From contig CBFHOK010000004.1 of NCBI GenBank assembly GCA_965657575.1, positions 1-64,000 of the forward strand: a DNA stretch of 64,000 nt. Direction: 5' to 3'. The stretch comes from CAJXVY01 sp965657575 (GTDB lineage: Bacteria > Actinomycetota > Actinomycetes > Actinomycetales > Microbacteriaceae). This document shows, in pieces, positions 51,785 to 60,034 of the stretch (positions within the stretch are counted from its first letter, which is position 1; every line of letters begins with the position of its first letter). Position numbers and translations under genes: made by a program. The notes beneath the pieces were generated by a model that saw only the letters and a list, made by a program, of their open reading frames with translations, ran no database searches and was not told the origin of the DNA.

Positions 51785-53725
51785 ATGTTGCTTGATGGAA
51801 TCAAATCGCCAGCTGATTTGAAGAGCCTTGATAAAGCTGAGCTAGTCGAACTTGCCGAGGAGATAAGAGCTCAACTCATTGAGTTGGTTAGTGCTTCGGG
51901 TGGTCACTTGGGCCCAAATCTTGGTGTTGTTGAAACTACAATTGCCTTGCACAGGGTATTTGACTCGCCGAAAGATAGCATCATTTTCGACACTGGCCAC
52001 CAAAGCTACGTGCATAAAATGCTGACCGGTCGAGCTGACCTGAAAAACCTTCGCGAAAAGGATGGCGTAGCTGGATATCCCCAGCGTTCTGAAAGTGTTC
52101 ATGACATCGTCGAGAACTCTCACGCCTCAACCGCCATCAGTTGGGCTGACGGTATTTCTCGCGCGCAGGCCGCGAAAGGTGAGCACGATAAACATGTTGT
52201 TGCCGTAATAGGCGATGGGGCCCTGACTGGGGGCATGGCTTGGGAGGCGCTAAATAACATCAGTGATGACAACGATCGCTCGCTTGTAATCGTAGTAAAT
52301 GACAACGGTCGAAGCTACGCTCCCACGATCGGTGGTTTTGCCAAGCACCTCAATAGCATTCGGACCGAGAAATGGTACAAACGCCTCCATAGATTTTCAA
52401 GAAGAAGCTTTTCCAGACTGGGTCTCTTTGGGAAGTTAGTTTTTTCTGCTGCTGAGGGAGCTGGTAAGGGTTGGATAAATACTTTTGCTCCAAAAGGAAT
52501 TTTTCCCAATCTTGACATAAAGTACATCGGGCCAATCGATGGCCATGATCTCGATGCCATGGAGACCGCTCTAAAGCAGGCGAAGCACTACAACGCTCCG
52601 GTAATCGTGCACGCCATCACTCAGAAGGGTAAGGGTTACGACCCAGCTGTCTTAGACGAAGCGGACCAATTCCACGCAGTCGGTCAAATTAACCCGGAGA
52701 CAGGTCTTCCCGTAAAGAAGAGCAATGGTGCCAGTTGGACATCAGTGTTTAGAGATGAAGTGGCCGAAATAGCGGCAGAGAATCAAAACGTCGTTGGCAT
52801 AACAGCTGCTATGAAAATTCCAGTCGGACTTGACAAGTTTGCGGAGCGTTTTCCAGAGCGAGTTTTTGATGTCGGGATAGCCGAACAGCATGCAACGACC
52901 AGTGCTGCAGGCATGGCATACGGGGGACTTCATCCGGTAGTTGCAATCTACTCCACCTTTGTAAACAGAGCCTTCGATCAATTACTAATGGATGTTGCTC
53001 TGCACAAAGCAGGGGTCACCTTCGTGCTTGATCGAAGTGGCGTGACAGGACCAGACGGTGCAAGCCATCATGGAATGTGGGACTTGGCGCTATTGCAGGT
53101 TGTTCCAAACATAGCCATTGCTGCACCTAGGGATGCATCAAGCCTGAGAGAACAGCTACGAGAGGCAGTTGCTATCGATGACGGGCCCACTGTCATTAGA
53201 TTTCCTAAAGGGAACGCAGTAGAGGAGATTCCAAGCCTGGATAGAACGCAGGATGGAGTGGACATTCTTGCGCGGTCTGCTTCAAAGGATGTTCTCATTG
53301 TCGCGGTAGGGGCGATGGTCCCATTGGCAATGGAGGTTCACAACATGCTGGCAGCACAGGGAATTGGCTCGACAGTCATTGACCCACGTTGGGTAATACC
53401 GGTCAAGCAAAGTATCGTCGAGGAGTCCAAAGAGCATCGACTGGTTGTGACCATTGAAGACGGGATTCGAGTTGGGGGAGTTGGTACCAGAATTCGCCAG
53501 CAAATGAGAGCTGCCGATATCGAAACTGGACTTCAGGAAATTGGCCTGCCTGATGAATTTTTGGAACATGCCTCAAGAGACGAAATCATGGAGAGAGTGG
53601 GACTGACTCCAAAGGCTATTGCTCGAGATATAACTGCGCAGGTGCTGGGTGCAAAGGTTCCAAAAGCCAGGCCGCTAGAGGACTCATCACAGCAGATCAG
53701 CGATAAGCGGGAGTATGAGACTTGA
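51785..53725 (+). CDS. dxs: 1-deoxy-D-xylulose-5-phosphate synthase
   Basis: This ThDP enzyme condenses pyruvate and glyceraldehyde phosphate, the first step of the MEP isoprenoid pathway. The ThDP motif begins at GDGALTGGMAWEALNN, and the transketolase domain has DVGIAEQHATTSAAG and DRSGVTGPDGASHHG. It has 646 residues. No clear ribosome site precedes ATG 51785. Its last 39 bases overlap the RNase D gene tail to tail. Confidence 0.96.
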   Translation: MLLDGIKSPADLKSLDKAELVELAEEIRAQLIELVSASGGHLGPNLGVVETTIALHRVFDSPKDSIIFDTGHQSYVHKMLTGRADLKNLREKDGVAGYPQRSESVHDIVENSHASTAISWADGISRAQAAKGEHDKHVVAVIGDGALTGGMAWEALNNISDDNDRSLVIVVNDNGRSYAPTIGGFAKHLNSIRTEKWYKRLHRFSRRSFSRLGLFGKLVFSAAEGAGKGWINTFAPKGIFPNLDIKYIGPIDGHDLDAMETALKQAKHYNAPVIVHAITQKGKGYDPAVLDEADQFHAVGQINPETGLPVKKSNGASWTSVFRDEVAEIAAENQNVVGITAAMKIPVGLDKFAERFPERVFDVGIAEQHATTSAAGMAYGGLHPVVAIYSTFVNRAFDQLLMDVALHKAGVTFVLDRSGVTGPDGASHHGMWDLALLQVVPNIAIAAPRDASSLREQLREAVAIDDGPTVIRFPKGNAVEEIPSLDRTQDGVDILARSASKDVLIVAVGAMVPLAMEVHNMLAAQGIGSTVIDPRWVIPVKQSIVEESKEHRLVVTIEDGIRVGGVGTRIRQQMRAADIETGLQEIGLPDEFLEHASRDEIMERVGLTPKAIARDITAQVLGAKVPKARPLEDSSQQISDKREYET

Positions 53726-54829
53726 TTGCCATTCCCGAGCTTGATTTGATCTGAAGAACTCTTCCAGCTGATCGGCAGGTAACTCTTTCCAAAGAGCCGC
53801 CCTTATCAAGGCTGGTGACATAAGGTTCTCGACCGGCATTGAGAGTTCTGCGCTTGTAATAGCAAGTCTTTCCTTGAGTTTTTTGTATCTGGCATCAACC
53901 TCAGGCTTCAGCTTTTGCCAATTCTTGTGATGCGGAATCGGGTCGGTTGACTTTTCCCTAAGCGGCGGCATTTCGGTGCTCTCCGCAGATTTGTATGCCT
54001 CAAATAACTCTGTGTAAATCTTGGGCAGTAATCTCCCGTGAAATGCCTTGTCTTTTCTCATTTCTGGAATCGATTTGTATTCCTGGGAGGCTGCGTGAGC
54101 TAAAGACCTGTCGCTCACAACCCTTCCTGGCGCAATATCGTTTTCTGAGGCGAATTTATCTCTTGCCCACCACATCTCTCTGAGCCTTGCAAGTTGAATG
54201 GGTTTGGTTAGGTTATGAATTCCAGTTGTTCGGCGCCAGGGATTGGGACCCTGCTCTTTGGGTTTAAACCGAAGCAAATGCTCAAATTCTTGGGCTGCCA
54301 TATCAAGCCTGTCGAGTTCCGTTATCTTTCCTAGAAGAATGTCTCGAAGCTGATGGAGATGGTAAACATCTTGGGCTGCGTATTCGAGCATTTCATTGCT
54401 CAGCGGTCTAGTCGACCAATCAGCTGCTGAGTGCTCTTTTTTCAGTTCAAAGCCCAATATCTCGCTTACCAGTGATGCCAAACCAAATTTTTCAAAGCCA
54501 GCAAGCTTGGATGCTAGTTCAGTGTCGAATATTGACTTTGGATATAGCCCTAATGCATTCAGGCACGGCAGATCCTGAGTGGCGCTATGTAGAATCCACT
54601 CCTTGCTATTCAGCGTGGCAGCGAGTTGCTGAACAGCTTGTTCTGACAAACCCGTGGGGTCGACTAGGAATGCGGTGCTGTTGGCAATTAGCTGAACAAG
54701 GTATGCATCTTGACCATACTTGAATCCGCTTGCTCGCTCAGCGTCAATGCCAATTACTTCCGCCTGATCCAATTCTTGGGTTACCGTTGAAATCAGGCTG
54801 TCACCATCAACCAGTAGAAAACTATTCAA
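53687..54829 (-). CDS. RNase D-like 3'-5' exonuclease with HRDC domain
   Basis: The DEDD exonuclease domain (about 1–180) shows GIDAERASGFKYGQ, ILHSATQDLPCL, IFDTELA and YAAQDVYHLHQL; an HRDC domain follows (about 205–290). It has 380 residues. It probably trims structured RNAs such as tRNA precursors. The dxs–RNase D–DUF3000 order is the same in mycobacteria. It overlaps the DUF3000 gene by four bases. Confidence 0.9.
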   Translation of the reverse strand: MNSFLLVDGDSLISTVTQELDQAEVIGIDAERASGFKYGQDAYLVQLIANSTAFLVDPTGLSEQAVQQLAATLNSKEWILHSATQDLPCLNALGLYPKSIFDTELASKLAGFEKFGLASLVSEILGFELKKEHSAADWSTRPLSNEMLEYAAQDVYHLHQLRDILLGKITELDRLDMAAQEFEHLLRFKPKEQGPNPWRRTTGIHNLTKPIQLARLREMWWARDKFASENDIAPGRVVSDRSLAHAASQEYKSIPEMRKDKAFHGRLLPKIYTELFEAYKSAESTEMPPLREKSTDPIPHHKNWQKLKPEVDARYKKLKERLAITSAELSMPVENLMSPALIRAALWKELPADQLEEFFRSNQAREWQSSLILPLIADLL

Positions 54830-55392
54830 ATGTGGACAACCTTATTATCAACTGGCGGGAGGCCACTAATCAGAGCAAGTAGCTCTTGAAAGGCTTGGAC
54901 ATGAGTGCTGAAATCATCACCTTCGGGCGCCCAGCTGGCCCTGATTTCTATCTCCGCGTGCTGAGGTTGAGAAGTTAGGCTTCCGTGACCGGTGGAAAGA
55001 ATCCTTGTGGTGGTTCCTGCTTCGCTGTGAAATTCCGAACCGCTGGCCGCCAATGAGTCCATTAGCCAGTTCCAGGGAAGTTCATCAACCAGTGGATCCT
55101 TACCCATGTCGATTTCTACCGGTGATTTCGCATAGAGAATAATTCGAAACTGACTATTCCAACCCTCCGGGTAGTTGCTGTCTTTGCAAATAACTAATCT
55201 CCCGACTCCTCGGTCAGCATCAGAGTGATCTGCATGAACTACGGTGGCGGATATCGCAATTGCTTCCTCGGCGATGCCCTTAGGAGCGGCTATTTGCTCA
55301 AGAAGAATCTCAGCTCTTTCTTGCACCTCGCTAATGCCAGAAATACGGTTTAGGAAGTCCTCAGACAATTCTTTAGCAAGATCTAGTTTCAC
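54826..55392 (-). CDS. DUF3000 protein
   Basis: This 188-residue soluble protein of the actinobacterial DUF3000 family is always next to the RNase D gene; function is unknown. The conserved RASWAPEGDDFSTHVQAFQELL is near the C-terminus. GTG 55392 lies six bases after TAGCCT, a leaderless pattern. Confidence 0.87.
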   Translation of the reverse strand: MKLDLAKELSEDFLNRISGISEVQERAEILLEQIAAPKGIAEEAIAISATVVHADHSDADRGVGRLVICKDSNYPEGWNSQFRIILYAKSPVEIDMGKDPLVDELPWNWLMDSLAASGSEFHSEAGTTTRILSTGHGSLTSQPQHAEIEIRASWAPEGDDFSTHVQAFQELLALISGLPPVDNKVVHI

Positions 55393-55398
55393 TCAGTC

Positions 55399-55404
55399 AG
55401 GCTA
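55399..55404 (-). promoter_or_regulatory. Leaderless -10 box for the DUF3000–RNase D operon
   Basis: TAGCCT on the minus strand ends six bases before GTG 55392. Confidence 0.5.
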
Positions 55405-55424
55405 GTTTTAGGCCAAATGGATAA

Positions 55425-55964
55425 CTAACTGCCACGCCCAAATATTGAAATGTACCTACCGTAATAGGTGGTTGTCTGGAGCTTTATAAGGTTGGGAATG
55501 TCCAACACCTTCGAATCAAACTCAATCCGATCATGGTGAATCACAATCTGATCGATTAGACAAAGCCCGAAAAGCTCTCTCGAGATGCTGAGCCCCGTCT
55601 CATAAAGTATTTTTCTGTTTGCAAGCATGTCTGTGAAACGAGAGTCACTTAGTTGGAACCTATCTGCCTGAAGCCAAGATGCGGCATCGGGTCTGGTGGT
55701 GAGTAGCACCAGCGGCTTGCTTGGTTGTTTGTATTTTTCTAACTCTGCAGTCTTGCCACTAGTCACGATGATTTCAGAGCGATCTCTGAGAGCAACCAGG
55801 AGTTCTCTATCGTGCTCGCCTCCAAGCGAGGACGAGTTTCCCTCTCTTGAGAATCCAAATTGTTCTTCGTGAACCAAGGATAAAACTCTGGGTTCAAGTA
55901 TTGAGAGCAGCTTTTCTAGGTCAGTTATTTCCAAGCTCCCTGGTGAGACGTTTAATTCTTGCAA
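55425..55964 (-). CDS. Short RibD C-terminal (dihydrofolate reductase fold)-like protein
   Basis: The 179-residue protein resembles the pyrimidine/dihydrofolate reductase family. RDRSEIIVTSGKTAE, PLVLLTTRP, ILYETGLSISRELFGLCLIDQIVI and a C-terminal beta strand are in family order. The family is usually 220–250 residues; here the substrate-binding N-terminus is short. TTG 55964 has AGGGGA four bases upstream but overlaps sufE by 44 bases; TTG 55931 is the alternative. It is last in the sseA–sufE operon. The reaction is unknown. Confidence 0.68.
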   Translation of the reverse strand: MQELNVSPGSLEITDLEKLLSILEPRVLSLVHEEQFGFSREGNSSSLGGEHDRELLVALRDRSEIIVTSGKTAELEKYKQPSKPLVLLTTRPDAASWLQADRFQLSDSRFTDMLANRKILYETGLSISRELFGLCLIDQIVIHHDRIEFDSKVLDIPNLIKLQTTTYYGRYISIFGRGS

Positions 55965-56331
55965 TCATTCCCCTGATTCCGCGCATTCGCAACGGTGAGA
56001 TCAGATGAGCAATTCCGAGTTGGTCCGGAAAATTCTCATCAAAACCCAAAACTTCTTGGACGGTTTTGCCGTTGAGTGCCGAGTGTAAAACAGATGCAAA
56101 TCCGCGTGTGGTCGGAGCCTCTCGGGGAGCGTCAAAATGGAGCACGACGTTGTTTTGGTCTAGCTCAACTGCTAGGTATACCGGGGATTGGCATTCCTCA
56201 ACCCGCTCGAAATCGAAGCCTGCATGCTCTGTTGGAGGTTCTGGCAAAGCCTCGGAATACTCCAGCAGCATGTTCAATCTCTCTGATTCGGGAATCAAAG
56301 TGAAGTTGTCAATGACTTCTTGTTTACTCAA
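55921..56331 (-). CDS. SufE-family cysteine desulfuration protein
   Basis: SufE accepts sulfur from a cysteine desulfurase. The 136-residue protein has the active Cys47 in VEECQSPVYL, preceded by the conserved EHAGFDF segment. I start it at TTG 56331, which overlaps the sseA stop and follows GGAGAGG by four bases; the longest frame (56388) lies within sseA. With the rhodanese upstream it forms a sulfur-handling pair. Confidence 0.88.
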   Translation of the reverse strand: MSKQEVIDNFTLIPESERLNMLLEYSEALPEPPTEHAGFDFERVEECQSPVYLAVELDQNNVVLHFDAPREAPTTRGFASVLHSALNGKTVQEVLGFDENFPDQLGIAHLISPLRMRGIRGMIARIKRLTRELGNN

Positions 56332-57215
56332 GCTGCCTCTCCAGGTTGATCTCCCTTGACCACTGGTACTCCAACGAGGTTGCCCCACTCTGTCCAGCTA
56401 CCGTCGTAGTTTCTTACGTTTTTCACACCCAACAGGTAACTAAGAACAAACCAGGTGTGGCTGCTTCGTTCTCCGATGCGGCAGTATGCAATGAAATCAT
56501 CTGATGGGTCAAAGGAGGTGTTCTCGAAATAAAGTTTCTCTAGTTCTTCTCTCGACCTAAAACTCTCATCCTCATTGGCTGCAGATGACCATGGAATGTT
56601 TACTGCTGTTGGTATGTGTCCACCAACGGTTGCGCCTTCGTTAGGAAAATCTGCCATGTGCAGGCGCTCGCCGGTGTACTCGGGGTTGCTTCTTACGTCA
56701 ATCAGGGGCTTTCCAAGATTTGCAAGCACCTCATCTCTGAACGCACGAATTTTAGTGTCTTGCCTTGGGACCACCGGGTAGGAAGATGGCTTCACAGATG
56801 GGAGATCTCTGGTGAGATCCCTTTCCTCTGATATCCATTTGTTCCTTCCGCCATCCATGATCCGAACATCCTCGTGTCCAAACAGTTTAAATACCCAAAA
56901 AGCATAAGTGGCCCACCAATTGGACCTATCTCCATAGATAACCACAGTGTTTTCTCGATCAATGCCTTTTGATTGCATCAAATCAGCGAATTGCTGAGGT
57001 TCCAAATAATCGCGCCTCAGCGGGTGATTAAGTTCTGTGTGCCAGTCAAGCTTGATTGCCGTGCGGATGTGCCCTGTGTCGTAAAGCAGGATATCTTCAT
57101 TGCTTTCGACTAGTCGCAAATTCGGGTTGTCCAGGTTGTTGGAAACCCAGTCTGTGGAAACAATCGCCTCTGGATGCGCATAGCCTTGAATCTTGTTGTC
57201 GTTGTCTAAATTCAT
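56328..57215 (-). CDS. sseA: Thiosulfate/3-mercaptopyruvate sulfurtransferase
   Basis: This two-domain rhodanese of 295 residues has the inactive N-terminal domain followed by the active domain with Cys245 in the loop CRIGERS. It transfers sulfur to thiol acceptors. ATG 57215 is preceded by GGATGGAAC. It is divergent from zapE and coupled to sufE. Confidence 0.92.
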   Translation of the reverse strand: MNLDNDNKIQGYAHPEAIVSTDWVSNNLDNPNLRLVESNEDILLYDTGHIRTAIKLDWHTELNHPLRRDYLEPQQFADLMQSKGIDRENTVVIYGDRSNWWATYAFWVFKLFGHEDVRIMDGGRNKWISEERDLTRDLPSVKPSSYPVVPRQDTKIRAFRDEVLANLGKPLIDVRSNPEYTGERLHMADFPNEGATVGGHIPTAVNIPWSSAANEDESFRSREELEKLYFENTSFDPSDDFIAYCRIGERSSHTWFVLSYLLGVKNVRNYDGSWTEWGNLVGVPVVKGDQPGEAA

Positions 57216-57264
57216 TTCTGTTCCATCCTAAGTCGCTAGACTTTTGAAAGTTCGAAGGTAACTA

Positions 57265-58266
57265 ATGCAACAATTCTCCCATCCAGGGCGTTCCCTGGTT
57301 GAAATATCTCCATCTGTTTCCGCAGATACGCTGTTGGCAGATTTAGTGCCACCTCCTGAATTTGAAAAAGCACGTTTTTCCACCTACGTTCCAGATAAAG
57401 AATTTCCATCTCAATCGCAAGCTGTAGACGCCTGCAAAGAGTTTCTGGGTACCAAGAGGAAACTCTTTGCTAGAAAAGAATTAGTTCCCGGTATCTATTT
57501 AGACGGTGGATTTGGAGTTGGAAAGACTCACTTACTGGCAAGTATCTACCACCAACACCCTGGCAAGAAACTCTTCGGCGCATTTTTAGACATGACCGCA
57601 ATAACCGGTTATCTCGGGTTTGCAGAGATGGCCAAGAGACTGTCTTCGTACGACCTTATTTGTATTGATGAGTTTGAGTTGGACGACCCGGGCGACACAA
57701 TGATCATGTCCCGCCTGTTGAAGGAGTTGTCAAACGCTGGTGTCAGATTTGCTGCTACTAGCAACACACCTCCAAATGCATTGGGTGAGGGCAGGTTTGC
57801 CGCTGCTGACTTCAAAAGAGAGATCCAAGGCCTAGGGGAGAGGTTCAAGATTGTAAGTGTCGATGGTCAGGACTACAGGCACAGAGACATCGAATCTCAC
57901 AGTGAGGTATTTTCTGAAGATGAACTTATGGAGATGGTCTCTGAAGGCATCACCGTTGACGAATTCACCGAATTTCTAAAACACCTTTCAACCCTTCACC
58001 CCACCAAATTTCGATATCTTCTAAAGAATTCAAAAGGCATTATTTTCAACAATGTCTCCAAGCTAGTAAGTCAGGTGGATGCCCTAAGACTGGTGAGCTT
58101 TATCGATAGAGCCTATGAGCAACAGGTGCCAATCAGAGCCAGTGGAGCCGTTCCGCTGACCGATGTATTTACTGAGGACATGATTGCCGGTGGTTACAAA
58201 AAGAAGTACCTTCGATGCGTTTCTAGAGCCTCCGCTCTTAGTTCAAGACCGTTTCCTGAGAAATAA
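57265..58266 (+). CDS. zapE: ZapE/AFG1-like ATPase
   Basis: This 333-residue P-loop ATPase has Walker A GGFGVGKTH (about residue 76) and Walker B LICIDEFELDD. The family includes ZapE, which acts on the Z-ring in proteobacteria, and mitochondrial AFG1; the actinobacterial role is less clear. ATG 57265 follows GAAGG by six bases. Confidence 0.88.
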   Translation: MQQFSHPGRSLVEISPSVSADTLLADLVPPPEFEKARFSTYVPDKEFPSQSQAVDACKEFLGTKRKLFARKELVPGIYLDGGFGVGKTHLLASIYHQHPGKKLFGAFLDMTAITGYLGFAEMAKRLSSYDLICIDEFELDDPGDTMIMSRLLKELSNAGVRFAATSNTPPNALGEGRFAAADFKREIQGLGERFKIVSVDGQDYRHRDIESHSEVFSEDELMEMVSEGITVDEFTEFLKHLSTLHPTKFRYLLKNSKGIIFNNVSKLVSQVDALRLVSFIDRAYEQQVPIRASGAVPLTDVFTEDMIAGGYKKKYLRCVSRASALSSRPFPEK

Positions 58267-58346
58267 ACACGGCGAAGCCGCTTAACACCGCGCGCTGTGT
58301 AACCTGCCAATCACGTTTCACAGGCAACTAGGTTAAGCAGGAACTT

Positions 58347-58362
58347 TTAACATTTCTGAAAC
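58347..58362 (+). promoter_or_regulatory. GlnR-like operator upstream of amt
   Basis: TTAAC-ATTTCT-GAAAC lies 75–90 bases before the transporter start. Over the 19-base block TTTTWACATNNCTGAAACA it is identical at 16 positions to the site upstream of glnA at 28036. The rest of the 170-base intergenic region shows no other clear element. Confidence 0.5.
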
Positions 58363-58436
58363 AATCCAAGCGAATGGTTGTAACACCGAGGGACGACTCT
58401 TAAGCCACGAGAAATATTCTTGGAAAGGAAATTCTT

Positions 58437-59657
58437 ATGGATACTGGTGAACTAAGTTGGGCAGTCACCGCGACTGCACTTGTTCTATTGATGACCCCCG
58501 GTCTTGCATTCTTCTACGGAGGACTTGTTAAGGCCAAGAGCGTTGTCAGCATGATGATGATGAGCTTTGGGTCCCTTGCACTAATTGGAGTCCTGTGGGT
58601 GCTTTACGGATACAGCATGTCTGCCGTGGAGAATCCTTATGACTTCAGTGGTAACCCATTTGCTTACTTCGGTTTGGAAGGCCTGGATAATGAGGGTCTG
58701 ATTGGTGCAGCATTTGGTGCGACCTTCGCAATCATTACCGTTGCGCTGATCTCTGGAGCAATTGCTGACCGTGCCAAGTTCGGTGCATGGATGGTATTTG
58801 CCGGAATTTGGTCAACACTTGTTTACTTCCCTGTCGCCGCATGGGTGTGGGGTGGCGGATGGATCATGGAGCTGGGTTCAGCTCTAGGTCTTCCAGAGGT
58901 GATTGACTACGCAGGTGGTACCGCTGTTCACATCAACGCTGGTGCTGCCGCACTTGCTTTGTCAATTGTTTTGGGTAAGCGATTTGGATTCTCAAAGGGA
59001 ATCATGCAGCCACACTCAGTGCCTCTGGTACTGCTCGGTGCCGCTCTACTTTGGTTCGGCTGGTTTGGATTCAACGTTGGAGCTGAGTTCTTCAACGACA
59101 TGGCCAACGCTGGGTTGATCACTGTAAACACTCTTGGGGCAACCGCCGCCGCAATCCTAGGTTGGATGGTTGTTGAGAAGTTCAAAGAGGGTAAGGCAAC
59201 TAGCGTAGGTGCTGCCAGTGGTGCAGTCTCTGGTTTGGTTGCTATTACTCCTGCATGTGCAAACGTAACTCCTGGTTTTGCTCTTCTGCTTGGTGTAATC
59301 GCTGGTGCAATCAGTGCTTACGCAATCGAGTTGAAGTTCAAGCTTGGTTATGACGACTCTCTAGACGTAGTTGGTATCCACCTTGTTGCCGGAATGGTCG
59401 GAACCCTCTACCTCGGATTCTTCGCAATTGACACCGGATTGTTCACCGGTGGAGACTTTGGACAGCTAGCCGTTCAGGCAATCGCAGCCTTTGGTGTGCT
59501 GGCATACAGCTTCGTGGTTGCATTGATCCTGGCTCTAGCCATTGAGAAGACCATGGGCTTCAGAATCACATCGGAAGATGAGATTGCTGGAGTTGACGTA
59601 GTTGTTCACGGTGAGGCTGCCTACAGCTTCGGCGAGGCACCTGCAGAACAGAAATAA
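58437..59657 (+). CDS. amt: Ammonium transporter (Amt family)
   Basis: The 406-residue channel has eleven membrane helices. The conserved LMTPGLAFFYGGLV, AGGTAVHINAG (first pore His) and VVGIHLVAGMVG (second pore His) are present. ATG 58437 follows GAAAGGAAA. No glnK or glnD follows; the gene ends at a strong terminator. It probably shares nitrogen control with glnA. Confidence 0.95.
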   Translation: MDTGELSWAVTATALVLLMTPGLAFFYGGLVKAKSVVSMMMMSFGSLALIGVLWVLYGYSMSAVENPYDFSGNPFAYFGLEGLDNEGLIGAAFGATFAIITVALISGAIADRAKFGAWMVFAGIWSTLVYFPVAAWVWGGGWIMELGSALGLPEVIDYAGGTAVHINAGAAALALSIVLGKRFGFSKGIMQPHSVPLVLLGAALLWFGWFGFNVGAEFFNDMANAGLITVNTLGATAAAILGWMVVEKFKEGKATSVGAASGAVSGLVAITPACANVTPGFALLLGVIAGAISAYAIELKFKLGYDDSLDVVGIHLVAGMVGTLYLGFFAIDTGLFTGGDFGQLAVQAIAAFGVLAYSFVVALILALAIEKTMGFRITSEDEIAGVDVVVHGEAAYSFGEAPAEQK

Positions 59658-59668
59658 TGCCATAACAG

Positions 59669-59699
59669 CTAAAAGGGCGGAGCTTCTCCGCCCTTTTAG
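59669..59699 (+). terminator. Terminator after amt
   Basis: A perfect 14-bp stem CTAAAAGGGCGGAG closes on loop CTT and ends in TTTTAG, 12 bases after the amt stop. Confidence 0.92.
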
Positions 59700-59771
59700 T
59701 GTTTCTGGAGGCAATAACAACAACACAAATTCATTTTGTGGCATAATTAGCGGGCGCTCTTTTGAGTGCAT

Positions 59772-59843
59772 GCGGATGTGGCGCAGCGGTAGCGCATCAC
59801 CTTGCCAAGGTGAGGGTCGCGAGTTCGAATCTCGTCATCCGCT
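59772..59843 (+). tRNA. tRNA-Gly (anticodon GCC)
   Basis: The acceptor GCGGATG pairs with CATCCGC, followed by discriminator T. The anticodon loop TTGCCAA lies between CACC and GGTG. CCA is not encoded. Confidence 0.96.
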
Positions 59844-59872
59844 CTGATTGAGAGTTTCGCTCTTGGTCTAAC

Positions 59873-59943
59873 GGTGGAGTGGCCGAGAGGCGAGGCAGCG
59901 GCCTGCAAAGCCGTCTACACGGGTTCGAATCCCGTCTTCACCT
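59873..59943 (+). tRNA. tRNA-Cys (anticodon GCA)
   Basis: The acceptor GGTGGAG pairs with CTTCACC with one G-T pair, followed by discriminator T. The anticodon loop CTGCAAA gives GCA. CCA is not encoded. Confidence 0.95.
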
Positions 59944-59958
59944 CGTAGCAGTAACAAT

Positions 59959-60030
59959 GGGCGATTGGCGCAGTGGTAGCGCGCTTCCCTGACACGGAAG
60001 AGGTCACTGGTTCGAACCCAGTATCGCCCA
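59959..60030 (+). tRNA. tRNA-Val (anticodon GAC)
   Basis: The acceptor GGGCGAT pairs with ATCGCCC, followed by discriminator A. The anticodon loop CTGACAC gives GAC. The next three bases (60031–60033) are CCA, unlike the other tRNAs here, and the mqo stop codon follows almost at once on the other strand. Confidence 0.96.
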
Positions 60031-60034
60031 CCAA

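Noticed and set aside
58267..58340. Terminator hairpin after zapE
   Set aside because: CGGC-GAA-GCCG has only a four-base stem and no T run.
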